This document shows, piece after piece, positions 7,898 through 16,322 of a stretch of DNA of 39,661 nucleotides. The notes under the pieces are model-generated. The model did not search any database and was not told the DNA's origin. It saw nothing but the letters and a program-made list of their open reading frames with translations. Every line of letters starts with the position of its first letter. The stretch's first letter is position 1. The stretch is from Marinobacter sp. GTDB lineage: Bacteria; Pseudomonadota; Gammaproteobacteria; Pseudomonadales; Oleiphilaceae. The DNA lies in the NCBI GenBank assembly GCA_029264995.1, contig JAJUKC010000016.1:1-39661 (forward strand). Direction: 5' to 3'. The position numbers and the translations under genes were made by a program.

Positions 7898-9205
7898 TCA
7901 AAGCTTGGCGAATTCCAGATACCGACTGGCTGCCTGCTTCTTCTCATCCTGGCTGTTCAGCAACTCCAGCCGCAGCTTATCGATGATCTTCAAATAACCA
8001 TCCAGCGGGGACTGTTCTTCGCCCTGCTCTTTTGAAGCCTCAATAAACGCCTGCTGTTTCTCACGAATTTCGTTCAGTTTCTCCAGCGCGTTTTGCATTG
8101 CCGCAATTCGCGCCGAGACAGCGCCACTCATCTCTGGTTCAGCATTGCGAACACCGAGCGCGGTTTCCACCGCCGGGGCCGACTCGGTGTTCTGCTCCGC
8201 CAGGTCCAGCTCTTCCAGAGTGCGGACTTCACCGTCAGTGGTCAGGTAAATACCGGAGGCCTTGATCTGGCCCAGAGGCACGCCCTGAGGATTGGTCAGG
8301 GTGAAGCGGTCGTCCACACTGTCAACGTACAGAGCCTGGACCCCAACCTCCGCCAGTGAACGAAGATCCTGGCCGCCATCAGCTGTCTGTACCCACACCG
8401 ACAGGGACTGGAATATCTCATCGTTAGCGTCTATCCAGCGATTTCCGTCGTCATCAAACGCGGCCAGCTCGCTGAAGCCAGATCCACTCTCCGGGCCAAA
8501 CAATTCGCTGCCATCGTCCACTTTACCGTTGCCATTGCGGTCAAAAACCAGATATCCGCTGCCCGCCCCCAGAGAGGCGAACTGGGCAGTCTCGCCGTTG
8601 CCGGTCATGTCGAATTCAAACAGGGTGTCGGTCAGTCGCGCGGTAGAAGCGCCGAAGTTGATCACCAGCGGATCGGTCAGGGGACGCTCCTGAATCTGGA
8701 TCAGCTCGGAGTATTCATAGCTGCGGGACTGTGACTGTCTGAGCGACAGGGTAAAGTCGATGGTTTCACCATTGTCGAGGGTGATGCTGCCAGTCGACGC
8801 GAAGCTGCGGGTTTCGCTTTCGGAGTAGAACATATAGCGACCGGCAGAAACCGACAGGCTCTTCGGCGATTCCGCAGCCGCTTCGCCCCCCAGGGCGGCG
8901 CGGCTAACCGTCAGCGCCTGCTGCCCCATCAGGAACAGCTCTGAAGACTTTTCAACCAGTTCCGAACTGGTGAAGGTGGCCGCTCGGTTGTCTCCAGTCA
9001 CCTCACTGGTGCTGGAAAACGCCATCTGTTCCTGGCTGCTGTAGCGATAGGCCGCCTGCCGGATCAGCGACACTTCGGTGCCCCGATTGGTCTGCCCCTG
9101 CGGCTCCGGGGCGGCAGACTGGCGGATTCTCAGTTGGGAACTGTCAAACGCCGATACCTGGCGGCTGCTGTCCTGGAACAGGGAAATCTGGCTGGATGAA
9201 ATCAT
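7898..9205 (-). CDS. EF-hand-like calcium-motif protein of unknown function
   Basis: A 435-residue protein, Ser/Gln/Glu-rich at the N-terminus, with no signal peptide that I can see. Two calcium-loop-like segments stand out in the middle: DRNGNGKVDDGSELFG and DDDGNRWIDANDEIF, each with the D-x-D/N-x-N/D-G pattern, in a region (FEFDMTGNGE, GYLVFDRNG) typical of bacterial proteins with a 'VDDGSELFG' signature. The C-terminus (about 360-430) is helical and charged, probably coiled coil. I recognise the type, not a function. The ATG at 9205 follows a TGAGGT ribosome site. The long 5' extension to 9250 lacks support. Confidence 0.75.
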   Translation of the reverse strand: MISSSQISLFQDSSRQVSAFDSSQLRIRQSAAPEPQGQTNRGTEVSLIRQAAYRYSSQEQMAFSSTSEVTGDNRAATFTSSELVEKSSELFLMGQQALTVSRAALGGEAAAESPKSLSVSAGRYMFYSESETRSFASTGSITLDNGETIDFTLSLRQSQSRSYEYSELIQIQERPLTDPLVINFGASTARLTDTLFEFDMTGNGETAQFASLGAGSGYLVFDRNGNGKVDDGSELFGPESGSGFSELAAFDDDGNRWIDANDEIFQSLSVWVQTADGGQDLRSLAEVGVQALYVDSVDDRFTLTNPQGVPLGQIKASGIYLTTDGEVRTLEELDLAEQNTESAPAVETALGVRNAEPEMSGAVSARIAAMQNALEKLNEIREKQQAFIEASKEQGEEQSPLDGYLKIIDKLRLELLNSQDEKKQAASRYLEFAKL

Positions 9206-9290
9206 GATGCGGTACCTCAGTGACACTGGGTCACTTAACGGCACTACCACCAGAAACTTGAGCAGTTTTTAACCACGACCGCCAATAAAC

Positions 9291-9602
9291 TCAGAGCCAA
9301 TAACGAACCGTTGCGGCGGCCAGCAGGCCAATAGCAATAGCAGGAAGCGGCTTGTGGAGCACCAGCATGGCAACCGCCGTGGCCACCAGTGCCGCCAGCG
9401 CGCCCGGATCGCCGGCCACCGCCATGGGAACGATGATGGCGATCAGCACCGAGCTGGCCATGGTATTGATGAAACTCTCCACCCGTGGATTGATGCGTAC
9501 AAACGACATCACAAACACACCGCCGAAACGGGTAATCAGAGTGACCAAGGTCATGATGGTGATCAGCGCCATCACGCCAAGGGTTGTGGTTTCAATGGTC
9601 AC
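9291..9602 (-). CDS. azlD: AzlD family branched-chain amino acid exporter subunit
   Basis: A 103-residue hydrophobic protein with the AzlD pattern: an N-terminal helix ending in a TRFGG motif (LVTLITRFGGVFVM), the PRVESFINTMASSVLIAIIVP block, then two further helices and a final RYWL. AzlD partners AzlC to export branched-chain amino acids. It starts with GTG at 9602 and overlaps the end of an azlC remnant by 11 bases. AzlC itself is truncated here, so the exporter is probably non-functional unless a second copy exists. Confidence 0.9.
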   Translation of the reverse strand: MTIETTTLGVMALITIMTLVTLITRFGGVFVMSFVRINPRVESFINTMASSVLIAIIVPMAVAGDPGALAALVATAVAMLVLHKPLPAIAIGLLAAATVRYWL

Positions 9603-9732
9603 CGGTCACCTCCCGCTGGTTGTCCGCCACCGCGGATTTTGGTTCCAACCAGACCAATCCGACCAAACCACCGGCGATTGCGCCAACCACCACGTGCATA
9701 TTGGGTGGCAGCCACTTCCAGGCGGCAAGGAA
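9592..9732 (-). pseudogene. azlC: azlC, C-terminal fragment only
   Basis: Reading the minus strand in the frame that overlaps the azlD start gives 46 codons ending at a TGA (9592-9594). They encode FLAAWKWLPPN, then a hydrophobic helix MHVVVGAIAGGLVGLVWL, then a polar tail ending VTGDH. Position, the overlap with azlD and the terminal helix all fit the C-terminus of AzlC. An in-frame TGA lies directly upstream (9733-9735), and the other about 190 residues expected for AzlC are absent. The deletion or rearrangement breakpoint is therefore near 9733. Confidence 0.65.
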
Positions 9733-9735
9733 TCA

Positions 9736-10067
9736 AACTGATAAGGGTAGGAGGCGACAGACATCTGAAGAAGCTAAGCCGGATAGTGCAAAACGCGTAT
9801 AGGTAGAAACCACCATCAGGCGATTTTTTTCTTACCGACGCTCAGGCAGTTAGATGATTAAATCAAACAAGGTCACAATTCCGACGGCCTCCAAGGTTGA
9901 CGTTCACGTAAACTTGAATTAGCTTGAATTTCGTCCAGCCCCAAAAGGGCAACCCGACCAATCCTTCGGGAGGACACCTGAAATCGACACCCTGGCCACA
10001 AGCCAGACCGACAAAAACAAGACAGAACCTGCCGCCGGGATCCGGCTGTGCGGGAGAGGATTTCAAC
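9736..10067. other. gene-free region upstream of leucine dehydrogenase
   Basis: This stretch of 332 bases holds no supported gene. It starts at the azlC breakpoint. It contains a short T-rich run near 9825, a dyad resembling a LiuR-type operator (9897-9912) and a tandem CTTGAATT pair (9913-9920, 9923-9930). The last 20 bases carry a GAGAGGA ribosome site for the gene at 10068. Confidence 0.6.
9897..9912 (+). promoter_or_regulatory. dyad TTGACGT-TC-ACGTAAA, possible LiuR-type operator
   Basis: Two seven-base half-sites, TTGACGT and ACGTAAA, form an inverted repeat (six of seven matched) separated by two bases. From memory, LiuR, the MerR-family regulator of branched-chain amino acid catabolism in gammaproteobacteria, binds sites of this TTxACGT..ACGTxAA form. 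The site lies 155 bases before a leucine dehydrogenase start, which fits the regulon. A tandem CTTGAATT direct repeat follows directly. Confidence 0.4.
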
Positions 10068-11165
10068 ATGCTGTTCAGCCATCCGGAGTTCGATCACCAC
10101 GAACACCTGTCGTTTTTCTGCGACGCCGAAACCGGCCTCAAAGCCATTGTCGCTATTCACAACACCTCCCGCGGCCCCGCGTTGGGCGGTTGCCGAATGT
10201 TTCCTTACGCCAGTGATGAAGAAGCCCTGCGGGATGTGCTTCGCCTGTCCAGGGGCATGACCTACAAATCGGCCCTGGCCAATCTGGACCTGGGGGGCGG
10301 CAAATCGGTGATTATTGGCGATCCGCGAAAGCACAAGACGCAAGCTCTGCTGGAAGCGATGGGCAAGCACCTGGAAAGCCTGGGGGGCCAGTACATTGCG
10401 GCCGAGGACTCCGGCACCAGCGTGCCGGATCTGAAAGTGATGGGGCGCCATACCCGCCATGTGGCCGGCGTTGCCTACCGCACCGGATTCGATGGCTACC
10501 CCAGTAACGGAGACCCTTCTCCTGTTACCGCCTACGGCACCTTTGTTGGCCTCAAAGCAGCTGTAAAACACCGGCTCGGCAGCGACGACCTCACCGGCCT
10601 GAAAGTGGCCATCCAGGGCATCGGTAATGTCGGATTCCGCCTGGCCCAACACCTGAAAGACGCGGGCGCTGAACTCTGGGTGAACGATATTCACGCCGAC
10701 AACATGCAGCGAGCTGTCGACCAACTCGGCGCACACGCCGCCTCAGCGGAAGACATACTAACCCTGCCCGTCGATGTTATTGCACCCTGCGCCATGGGCG
10801 CCGTGCTGAACGACCGCAGTATTCCTGCCATTCGCGCCGGTATCGTCGCAGGGGCTGCCAATAATCTGCTGGATCGCCCGGAACACGACGCGGCACTGAA
10901 ACAGCGGGGCATTCTGTACGCTCCGGACTTCGCGATTAACGCCGGCGGCATCATTGATGTGTTCTACGAACGCACAGGCGCATCCCCGGAAAAAGTGCGC
11001 GCCCATGTGGAAACCATCGGCGACACCCTGACGGAAATTTTTAACCGTTCTGACCGCACCGGGCTCCCTACCGGTGAAATCGCCAATGAACTGGCGGAAG
11101 AGCGGTTCACCAAGCATGCCGCGGGTGCTGGGCTGGCGCCCCAGCGGCTGTCTCGCACCGGATAA
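10068..11165 (+). CDS. leucine (Glu/Leu/Phe/Val) dehydrogenase
   Basis: NAD-dependent oxidative deamination of branched-chain amino acids to 2-oxo acids, 365 residues. The catalytic half shows [12 protein letters not shown], the active-site lysine in [19 protein letters not shown] and AAEDSGTS. The NAD-binding half has the Rossmann motif [17 protein letters not shown] and the conserved IVAGAANN and [12 protein letters not shown] segments. The ATG at 10068 with GAGAGGA upstream is chosen; 48 upstream codons in the open frame are non-family. The neighbouring azlC fragment and azlD suggest a former branched-chain amino acid cluster. Confidence 0.92.
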   Translation: MLFSHPEFDHHEHLSFFCDAETGLKAIVAIHNTSRGPALGGCRMFPYASDEEALRDVLRLSRGMTYKSALANLDLGGGKSVIIGDPRKHKTQALLEAMGKHLESLGGQYIAAEDSGTSVPDLKVMGRHTRHVAGVAYRTGFDGYPSNGDPSPVTAYGTFVGLKAAVKHRLGSDDLTGLKVAIQGIGNVGFRLAQHLKDAGAELWVNDIHADNMQRAVDQLGAHAASAEDILTLPVDVIAPCAMGAVLNDRSIPAIRAGIVAGAANNLLDRPEHDAALKQRGILYAPDFAINAGGIIDVFYERTGASPEKVRAHVETIGDTLTEIFNRSDRTGLPTGEIANELAEERFTKHAAGAGLAPQRLSRTG

Positions 11166-11255
11166 CCTGACACCGGTGCTTCCCCTTGGGAGCCGCAGTC
11201 TCTGCGACTCCATTTTTAACCCCAGTAACAAAAACAAGACCTTCGGGAGAAAACC

Positions 11256-11639
11256 ATGTCTGTCTCATCATCCGGTTCTGCTGCCTATTCCGGCACCCTT
11301 GAGGGCTCCAATGCCCAGCGCGGGCTCTGGTCATCACGGCTCGCGTTCATTCTCGCGGCCACCGGTTCCGCTGTGGGCCTCGGAAACATCTGGAAATTCC
11401 CCTACGTAACCGGCGAAAAAGGCAAAACCATCTTTGACCTGCTGGACTTCTTCACCGCCAACATCCTGCTGCCCCTCGGCGGACTGCTGGTCGCGCTGAT
11501 GGCCGGCTGGGTGATGTCCAAACCGGCCATGGAAAAGGAACTGGCTCTGTCTCCGGGCACGTTCAACCTGTGGTTTGTCACCGTGCGCTTTATCACCCCG
11601 ATTGCGGTGGGTGTGGTGTTCATCTACAACCTGATGTAA
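11256..11639 (+). pseudogene. sodium-dependent (NSS) transporter with internal deletion
   Basis: The 127-codon frame joins the two ends of a neurotransmitter:sodium symporter family protein. Residues 22-53 are a classic N-terminus ([33 protein letters not shown]), including the unwound TM1 sodium/substrate segment. Residues 56-127 match the C-terminal region ([20 protein letters not shown], then [11 protein letters not shown] and the last helix with [14 protein letters not shown]). Full proteins have about 450 residues and 11-12 helices; roughly 320 residues are missing at a junction near 11412-11426. Reading frame is preserved. A ribosome site (GGGAGAAA) precedes the start. Transport is very unlikely. 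Confidence 0.8.
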
Positions 11640-11646
11640 GTAACGC

Positions 11647-11780
11647 TCACCACTGATCGAGGGAGGCCTTCAGGGTCTCCCCGATCCTGGCGTACAGCTT
11701 CAGATCCACCAGATCCTCAGCCCGGGTCCGCCCCAGATTCAGGGCGGCAATCGGCTTGTTCCAGTCGCTGGCTGGAACTG
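11647..11780 (-). pseudogene. C-terminal scrap, Sir2-like deacylase
   Basis: The minus strand is open for about 40 codons ending at a TGA (11647-11649). The last part reads DWNKPIAALNLGRTRAED, then LVDLKLYARIGETLKASLDQW. A strand followed by N-x-G-x-TR and a helical end is typical of the C-terminus of Sir2-family NAD-dependent deacylases. An in-frame stop upstream (near 11775) and no start or NAD-binding part show it is a fragment. Identification is from a short match and is tentative; coding character of the fragment is clearer than its name. Confidence 0.45.
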
Positions 11781-11834
11781 AATGGGCGGGTTCGATGCTC
11801 AGTCATTTCCGTTAAGACTCAGTGGCTCGGAATG

Positions 11835-12386
11835 TCAGGTTTCGGCGTCGGTGCACCTTTGCAGAATAGTACGCATCTTCTCCGCACCGAGCTCATTCAT
11901 CAACGCAATATTTCGGTCGGGAATGCCATCTACGTCGGGATAGTTATCGATAGCCGCTTCCAGACTCGCCTCCCGCAACAGGTGCAGCATGGGGTACGGC
12001 GAGCGGTTGGTGTAGTTCTCCGCGGCCCCGGCATCGGTTCCGGCGAACTGATAGTCCGGATGGAAACTGGCAATCTGGAAGACACCTTCCAGCTCCAGAT
12101 AGCTCAGCAAGGCATCCGCGGCATCGAGAAATTCGTTGTAGGCGAAAAAATCCTGCAACACGCCAGGATGAATCAACAACGTGGTTTCGACGTCCGGTTC
12201 GTCTTCCAGGCGCTGCAGTTCTGACTGCAACGCCTGTAACAGCTCATCCTCGTTCTCCGCCTCGCTAACGACAAAACGCACGCGGTTCTTGACCAACTCG
12301 CGCTTGGCAAAGGGGCACAGGTTGTAACCAACTACCACTTCTTCAACCCATTGCCGGGTGGCGCTTACAACCTTTGATTCACTCAT
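11835..12386 (-). CDS. DUF1415 family protein
   Basis: A 183-residue protein of the DUF1415 family, function unknown. Family marks are [21 protein letters not shown] near the start (in outline), [49 protein letters not shown] and a terminal NIALMNELG segment. The cysteine in NLCPFA is conserved. The start overlaps the stop of the ABC-F gene upstream by four bases (ATGA), so the two are translationally coupled. Confidence 0.9.
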   Translation of the reverse strand: MSESKVVSATRQWVEEVVVGYNLCPFAKRELVKNRVRFVVSEAENEDELLQALQSELQRLEDEPDVETTLLIHPGVLQDFFAYNEFLDAADALLSYLELEGVFQIASFHPDYQFAGTDAGAAENYTNRSPYPMLHLLREASLEAAIDNYPDVDGIPDRNIALMNELGAEKMRTILQRCTDAET

Positions 12387-13126
12387 AGGTAACCCTGGCT
12401 CCGAAGATAATCATCATAGGTGCCACTGAAGTCCGTCACCCCATCAGCCTTGAGCTCAATAATCCGCGTCGCCAGCGAAGAAACAAACTCCCGATCATGG
12501 CTCACGAAAATCAGTGTACCCGGATAGTTCTCCAGCGCCAGGTTCAGCGCCTCGATGGACTCCATATCCAGGTGGTTGGTGGGCTCGTCCAGCAGCAGTA
12601 CGTCCGGGTCAGAAAACAGCGCCTGTGCCAGCAGCACACGCAGTTTCCAGCCCGGCGCCAAGGCACTCATGGGGCCGTTATGCTGCTCCAGCGGGATATC
12701 CAGGCCCAGCAGCAACTCACCGGCTCGGGATTCCGCGGTGTAGCCATCCATTTCGGCAAACTGCACCTCCAGGTCTGCCACGGCCATGCCGTCTTCCTCA
12801 CTCATCTCCGGCAGCGAATAAATGCGGTCCCGCTCTTTTTTCACATTCCAGAGTTCTTCGTGGCCCATAATCACAGTGTCCATCACGGAGCACTGTTCAT
12901 AGGCAAACTGGTCCTGACGGAGCTTGCCGAGCCGGGTATTCGGTTCCAGCATGACCTGGCCCGCCGATGGCTCCAGATCACCACCCAGAATTTTCATCAG
13001 GGTGGATTTGCCGCAGCCATTGGCCCCGATCAGGCCGTAACGGTTGCCGTTGCCGAATTTGGCAGACACATTTTCAAACAGGGGCCGCGCCCCGAACTGC
13101 ATGGTGAGATTGGCGGTAGAGATCAA
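12383..13126 (-). CDS. ybiT: ABC-F ATPase (YbiT-like), internally deleted to one domain
   Basis: The 247-residue product begins like the N-terminal ABC domain of Ybi[19 protein letters not shown], Walker [10 protein letters not shown] (34-42), then the YbiT-specific [15 protein letters not shown] in place of a normal signature. After Walker B (LLLDEPTN, 177-184) it switches to what is the end of the C-terminal ABC domain: [34 protein letters not shown] and the tail [16 protein letters not shown]. Full YbiT has about 530 residues and two ABC domains. A deletion between the two homologous Walker B segments, with the junction around 12566-12600, explains this exactly. Start is probably the TTG at 13126. 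An in-frame, possibly stable, but atypical protein; ribosome function is doubtful. Confidence 0.8.
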   Translation of the reverse strand: MISTANLTMQFGARPLFENVSAKFGNGNRYGLIGANGCGKSTLMKILGGDLEPSAGQVMLEPNTRLGKLRQDQFAYEQCSVMDTVIMGHEELWNVKKERDRIYSLPEMSEEDGMAVADLEVQFAEMDGYTAESRAGELLLGLDIPLEQHNGPMSALAPGWKLRVLLAQALFSDPDVLLLDEPTNHLDMESIEALNLALENYPGTLIFVSHDREFVSSLATRIIELKADGVTDFSGTYDDYLRSQGYL

Positions 13127-13306
13127 GAAACAAACCTGTCGAAGTGAGGGCCAGCAAACGCCGGCGAAAAGAAAGCCGGCATTGTACAGGTTTGCACCAG
13201 AGACTGTGAGGCCGCAGAAACACGGACAAAAACCGCTTGCCTCAGAACGCCGCTGAGGGCAGCATTCCGGTCTGTGTTCCATTCACCCAACGACAGGAAA
13301 TTGATC

Positions 13307-13585
13307 ATGGCACAAGCAACCGCACGCCACATTCTGGTAGACAGTGAAGCCAAGTGTGAGGAACTGAAGAAAGCGATCGAAGGTGGCCAGGATTTCGCCG
13401 AAGTCGCCAAGCAGCACTCGTCCTGCCCTTCCGGCCGTAACGGCGGCGATCTGGGCTCTTTCGGCCCGGGCCAGATGGTGCCGGAGTTCGATAAAGCCGT
13501 TTTCAACAGCGAGCTCAATACTGTGATCGGCCCCATCAAGACCCAGTTTGGCTACCATTTGCTGGAAGTCACCAGCCGCAGCTGA
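13307..13585 (+). CDS. ppiC: parvulin-type peptidyl-prolyl isomerase (PpiC-like)
   Basis: A single-domain parvulin of 92 residues, the usual length for cytosolic PpiC. Conserved parts are ARHILVDSEAKCEELKKAI, FAEVAKQHSSCPSGRNGGDLG (in outline), FGPGQMVPEFDKAVF and the terminal VIGPIKTQFGYHLLEV with the catalytic-site His. No signal peptide, so cytosolic. The ATG at 13307 has ACAGGAAA upstream. Divergent from the ABC-F gene. Confidence 0.95.
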   Translation: MAQATARHILVDSEAKCEELKKAIEGGQDFAEVAKQHSSCPSGRNGGDLGSFGPGQMVPEFDKAVFNSELNTVIGPIKTQFGYHLLEVTSRS

Positions 13586-13601
13586 TCCGATGATCGGCCC
13601 G

Positions 13602-13631
13602 GCCGGTGTTCGGAATATCTCCGACGCCGGC
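13602..13631. terminator. imperfect hairpin between convergent genes
   Basis: Arms GCCGGTGTTCGGA (13602-13614) and TCCGACGCCGGC (13620-13631) pair with one bulge around a five-base loop. It lies between the parvulin stop (13585) and the convergent DUF2059 stop (13643). No T-tract follows, so termination is inferred from position and stem strength. Confidence 0.4.
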
Positions 13632-13642
13632 TGGAGTGCGTC

Positions 13643-14470
13643 CTATTCTGACCCCGCCGGCGGTGCCATAAACCTCGATATCTGCCGTCCTATGCTTTCC
13701 ACCGGCTCCATGATCGCCTGCTGAATACTGCTAGTCACAACCTGAGAAAACTGCTTACCAGCGGGGCTTTCGAGGAACTCCAGGTACAGTGCCAGCTCCT
13801 GGGCGCTCACCTTGTCGTAGGTATAAAGATAGCTGTCGTAGACCTGCTGGCCAACCACGCCCCGCAACATTCCTCGCTGGTTCTCGATACGGCGCTCCAG
13901 CTGTTCATAGTGCATTGATTCGCTACTGAGCGCCGACATGGCGGTGGCCAACCCCAGCTGGACAGCAATGGTGGTATCCACCGCGCTTTCAGTTGCGCGG
14001 GCGGCCCGGTCGAATCGATCGAACATCTCGGCTTTGGGAGTGCCTTTGTACTTTCGATTCAATTCCGGTGCGCGGGCCCGTATCTGCGGCCAGGCTTCCG
14101 GCGCCGAGGCGGCAATCTCTGCGTTCGAGATTTTCCGGGCGATGGGTGTCTGGTACCACTCACTCACCGCCTGAAGCTGTTCGTCCGTGAGTTGTGCTTG
14201 CAGATCGGTAATGATCTGTTGCTCAATTTTGTCGGCACTGAAACTGCTGCTCACCACATAACCAACGGTATCTGCCACCATGGGTGGCACCTGCCCGCGT
14301 TGTTTCAGTCCTTCCCGAATACCCTGGCTCAACATGGCCGGGTATTGCTCAACGATGTCGTCAATCGGAGAGATTTCGAGCACACGGGCGGCATCCGGGG
14401 CCGCCTGAGCTGAGCCCACGCCAAGTAGGGCCGCGACTAAAACAGGTTTAACTAGGGCCAATCGCTTCAT
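13643..14470 (-). CDS. DUF2059 domain secreted protein
   Basis: A 275-residue exported protein. The signal peptide is KRLALVKPVLVAALLGVGSAQA, cleaved near residue 23. The mature part is all helical and contains two DUF2059-like units: one around residues 75-125 (QLTDEQLQAVSEWYQTPIAR) and a second near 205-260 (LALYLEFLESPAGKQFSQVV). The family is periplasmic and of unknown role. The ATG at 14470 has AGGTAA upstream. Confidence 0.85.
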   Translation of the reverse strand: MKRLALVKPVLVAALLGVGSAQAAPDAARVLEISPIDDIVEQYPAMLSQGIREGLKQRGQVPPMVADTVGYVVSSSFSADKIEQQIITDLQAQLTDEQLQAVSEWYQTPIARKISNAEIAASAPEAWPQIRARAPELNRKYKGTPKAEMFDRFDRAARATESAVDTTIAVQLGLATAMSALSSESMHYEQLERRIENQRGMLRGVVGQQVYDSYLYTYDKVSAQELALYLEFLESPAGKQFSQVVTSSIQQAIMEPVESIGRQISRFMAPPAGSE

Positions 14471-14561
14471 TTACCTATCATCCTGACTGATGCAATGACT
14501 CTACTTATGCCATGGGCCTCAGGCTGGCAGCAAGCAATCCCGGGGTTCAGGAGATGACAGT

Positions 14562-15290
14562 TTGGTAGGAATACGCAACTCGCCAGGCCGAAAGAAAAAG
14601 CGTCGCCACAAGGCTGCAAAAGCACGCTGGCTTCGCCTGGTTAAATGGTATGGGCCACCGGTGGCCGGCTTACTGATCGGGATCTGGGCCACGCTCCGCT
14701 TCAGCCTGCTGGCTCCGGATCCCCCGGCGAGACCGGAAAATCTCTGCGACATTTTCCGGGAGCATCCAGTCTGGTACGACTATGCAAGCGCGTCACACCA
14801 GCGCTGGGGCACCCCCATTGCCACCCAGATGGCCTTTGTCTATTACGAATCATCGTTTCGAAGCCATGCCAGACCACCGCGTACCCGGCTATGGGGTCTG
14901 ATTCCGTGGGCAAGACCAACCACAGCCTTCGGTTACGCTCAGGCCCTTGATCCAGCCTGGCAGGAATACCTGGCAGCAAACGATGGTGACTGGCTGACGG
15001 TGCGCAGCGATATGAAGTACGCCCTGGATTTCGTCGGCTGGTATAACCGCCTGAGCCACCAGCAACTGGGTATCCCCTATACCGCCCCGAGGGAACTGTA
15101 CCTGGCCTACCATGAAGGCAGAACCGGCTATGCCCGGCGCTCCTTCGACCGCAAGCCGCAGCTTCAGGCCCTGGCCAGCCGGGTCCGGGCCAGGGCTTAC
15201 CGCTACCACAACCAGCTGCAGCAGTGCGAAGCGGAATTCCAGTGTTGGCGCTGGTATCAGTTCTGGCCGTTCTGCTCGGCCGAAGATTGA
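14562..15290 (+). CDS. membrane-anchored transglycosylase-like protein
   Basis: A 242-residue protein with a very basic cytoplasmic N-terminus (GRKKKRRHKAAKARW), one transmembrane helix (about 31-50) and an extracytoplasmic lysozyme-like domain. The likely catalytic Glu96 is in QMAFVYYESSFRS. Further family-like parts are TTAFGYAQALDPAWQEYLA and LYLAYHEGRTGYARRSF. Role: probably cleavage of peptidoglycan glycan strands. The start is TTG at 14562, nine bases after AGGAG; no in-frame ATG is possible before the conserved region. Its stop falls two bases short of where the convergent LysR gene would end if a homopolymer had one base fewer. Confidence 0.8.
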   Translation: MVGIRNSPGRKKKRRHKAAKARWLRLVKWYGPPVAGLLIGIWATLRFSLLAPDPPARPENLCDIFREHPVWYDYASASHQRWGTPIATQMAFVYYESSFRSHARPPRTRLWGLIPWARPTTAFGYAQALDPAWQEYLAANDGDWLTVRSDMKYALDFVGWYNRLSHQQLGIPYTAPRELYLAYHEGRTGYARRSFDRKPQLQALASRVRARAYRYHNQLQQCEAEFQCWRWYQFWPFCSAED

Positions 15291-16195
15291 GCTACAGCCC
15301 CCCCCCCCGAAATCTCGATCACTGATTCCAGACCCTGCAAGCGCTCTACCAGAAACTCCATGACTATTCTTACCCGAGCCATCTGCTGGGTATCCTGATT
15401 CACATGGAGCCAGAGGTCGATGCTTTCGCCCTCCAGAGGATCAGACAGCCGCCGCAGTTCCTTTGTCGCGTCGCCCAGATAACAGGGTAGTACCGCCAGG
15501 CCCGCCCCGGCCCGGGCAAGGGCATGCATGGATTGCAGGCTATTGCAGCGAATCACGGACGTAACGTTTTTCAGCTGTTTGCGGTACCAGCGCCCCGTTG
15601 CCAGGTGGCTGAAGGATTCGTCCGGCAGTATCCAGGTACAACCTTCCGGCTGATTCTCGATATCCATGTTCCGGTGCCGACGACAGTATTTTGCTGCGCC
15701 ATAGACCGCAGACTCGATCGCTGCAATCCGCTCACCCTCCAGCGTTGCCTGGGGTTTGTTCTCCGGCCGAAGGGTAAGGTCTGCTTCCCGGTGGCTGAGA
15801 TTAGCCACATCGTTGTCGGTGAGAACTTCCAGCTCAATCTCGGGATAGGTGCGCACCATCTCGGCCAGAATCGGGCTGAGCAGTTCATTCATCATCACGT
15901 CTTCGGCGGCCACACGAACCTTGCCAACCGGTGCGGAATCATCCTCCACCAGTTTGCGTTCAAGGTTTTCCATATCGGTAGCCAGCCGTTCAGCCTCCCG
16001 AAAGGCCATTTCTCCCACGGGGGTGAGCTGCAATCCGCTCTGGTTACGCTCAAAAAATTGCACCCCCAGCGACTCTTCCATCTGATCAAGTCGCCGTAAA
16101 ACAGTCGTTTGGTGAACACCCAGAATTTCACCGGCTTTTGCAAGCGTTCCGCCTATTGCAAGGGCCCTTATATATCGAAGATAATCCCAGTCCAT
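15257..16195 (-). CDS. LysR-family transcriptional regulator
   Basis: A 312-residue regulator. Residues 1-60 form the winged helix-turn-helix (YLRYIRALAIGGTLAKAGEI, GVHQTTVLRRLDQMEESLG, then FFERNQSGLQLTPVGE). The effector domain follows (VRVAAEDVMMNELLSPILAE, ..., AGAGLAVLPCYLGD). The ATG at 16195 gives the proper N-terminus. It is divergent from a small gene at 16323, a possible target. The last codons contain an 11-G tract. As written the protein ends EISGGGAVAQSSAEQNGQN and overlaps the convergent gene by 34 bases. With ten G it would stop right after SGGGL at 15292. The last about 12 residues are therefore suspect. Confidence 0.9.
   Translation of the reverse strand: MDWDYLRYIRALAIGGTLAKAGEILGVHQTTVLRRLDQMEESLGVQFFERNQSGLQLTPVGEMAFREAERLATDMENLERKLVEDDSAPVGKVRVAAEDVMMNELLSPILAEMVRTYPEIELEVLTDNDVANLSHREADLTLRPENKPQATLEGERIAAIESAVYGAAKYCRRHRNMDIENQPEGCTWILPDESFSHLATGRWYRKQLKNVTSVIRCNSLQSMHALARAGAGLAVLPCYLGDATKELRRLSDPLEGESIDLWLHVNQDTQQMARVRIVMEFLVERLQGLESVIEISGGGAVAQSSAEQNGQN
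15298..15308. repeat. 11-base C homopolymer in LysR 3' end
   Basis: Eleven consecutive C (G in the coding strand of the LysR gene) within the last codons. Loss of one base moves the LysR stop to 15292 and removes the overlap with the convergent transglycosylase. It may be a slippage site or a sequencing length error. Confidence 0.9.
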
Positions 16196-16322
16196 AATCA
16201 CTGCATATTTGCAACAAGGGTACGGATTTTAACGTATTCAAGCTGCAAAAAAGAATCCTTAGAATTGAACGTAAATTAAAGATAGATCGCTAACAATCCA
16301 CCAGATGAAGGAGGAAGGCGCT

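Noticed and set aside
7783..7986. Continuation of the DUF3750 frame to a stop at 7986
   Set aside because: No family similarity after the breakpoint and it runs into the 3' end of the convergent gene.
12497..13147. 216-residue plus-strand open frame opposite the ABC-F gene
   Set aside because: Shadow of the ABC-F coding sequence; His/Gln-rich composition typical of antisense frames in this GC content.
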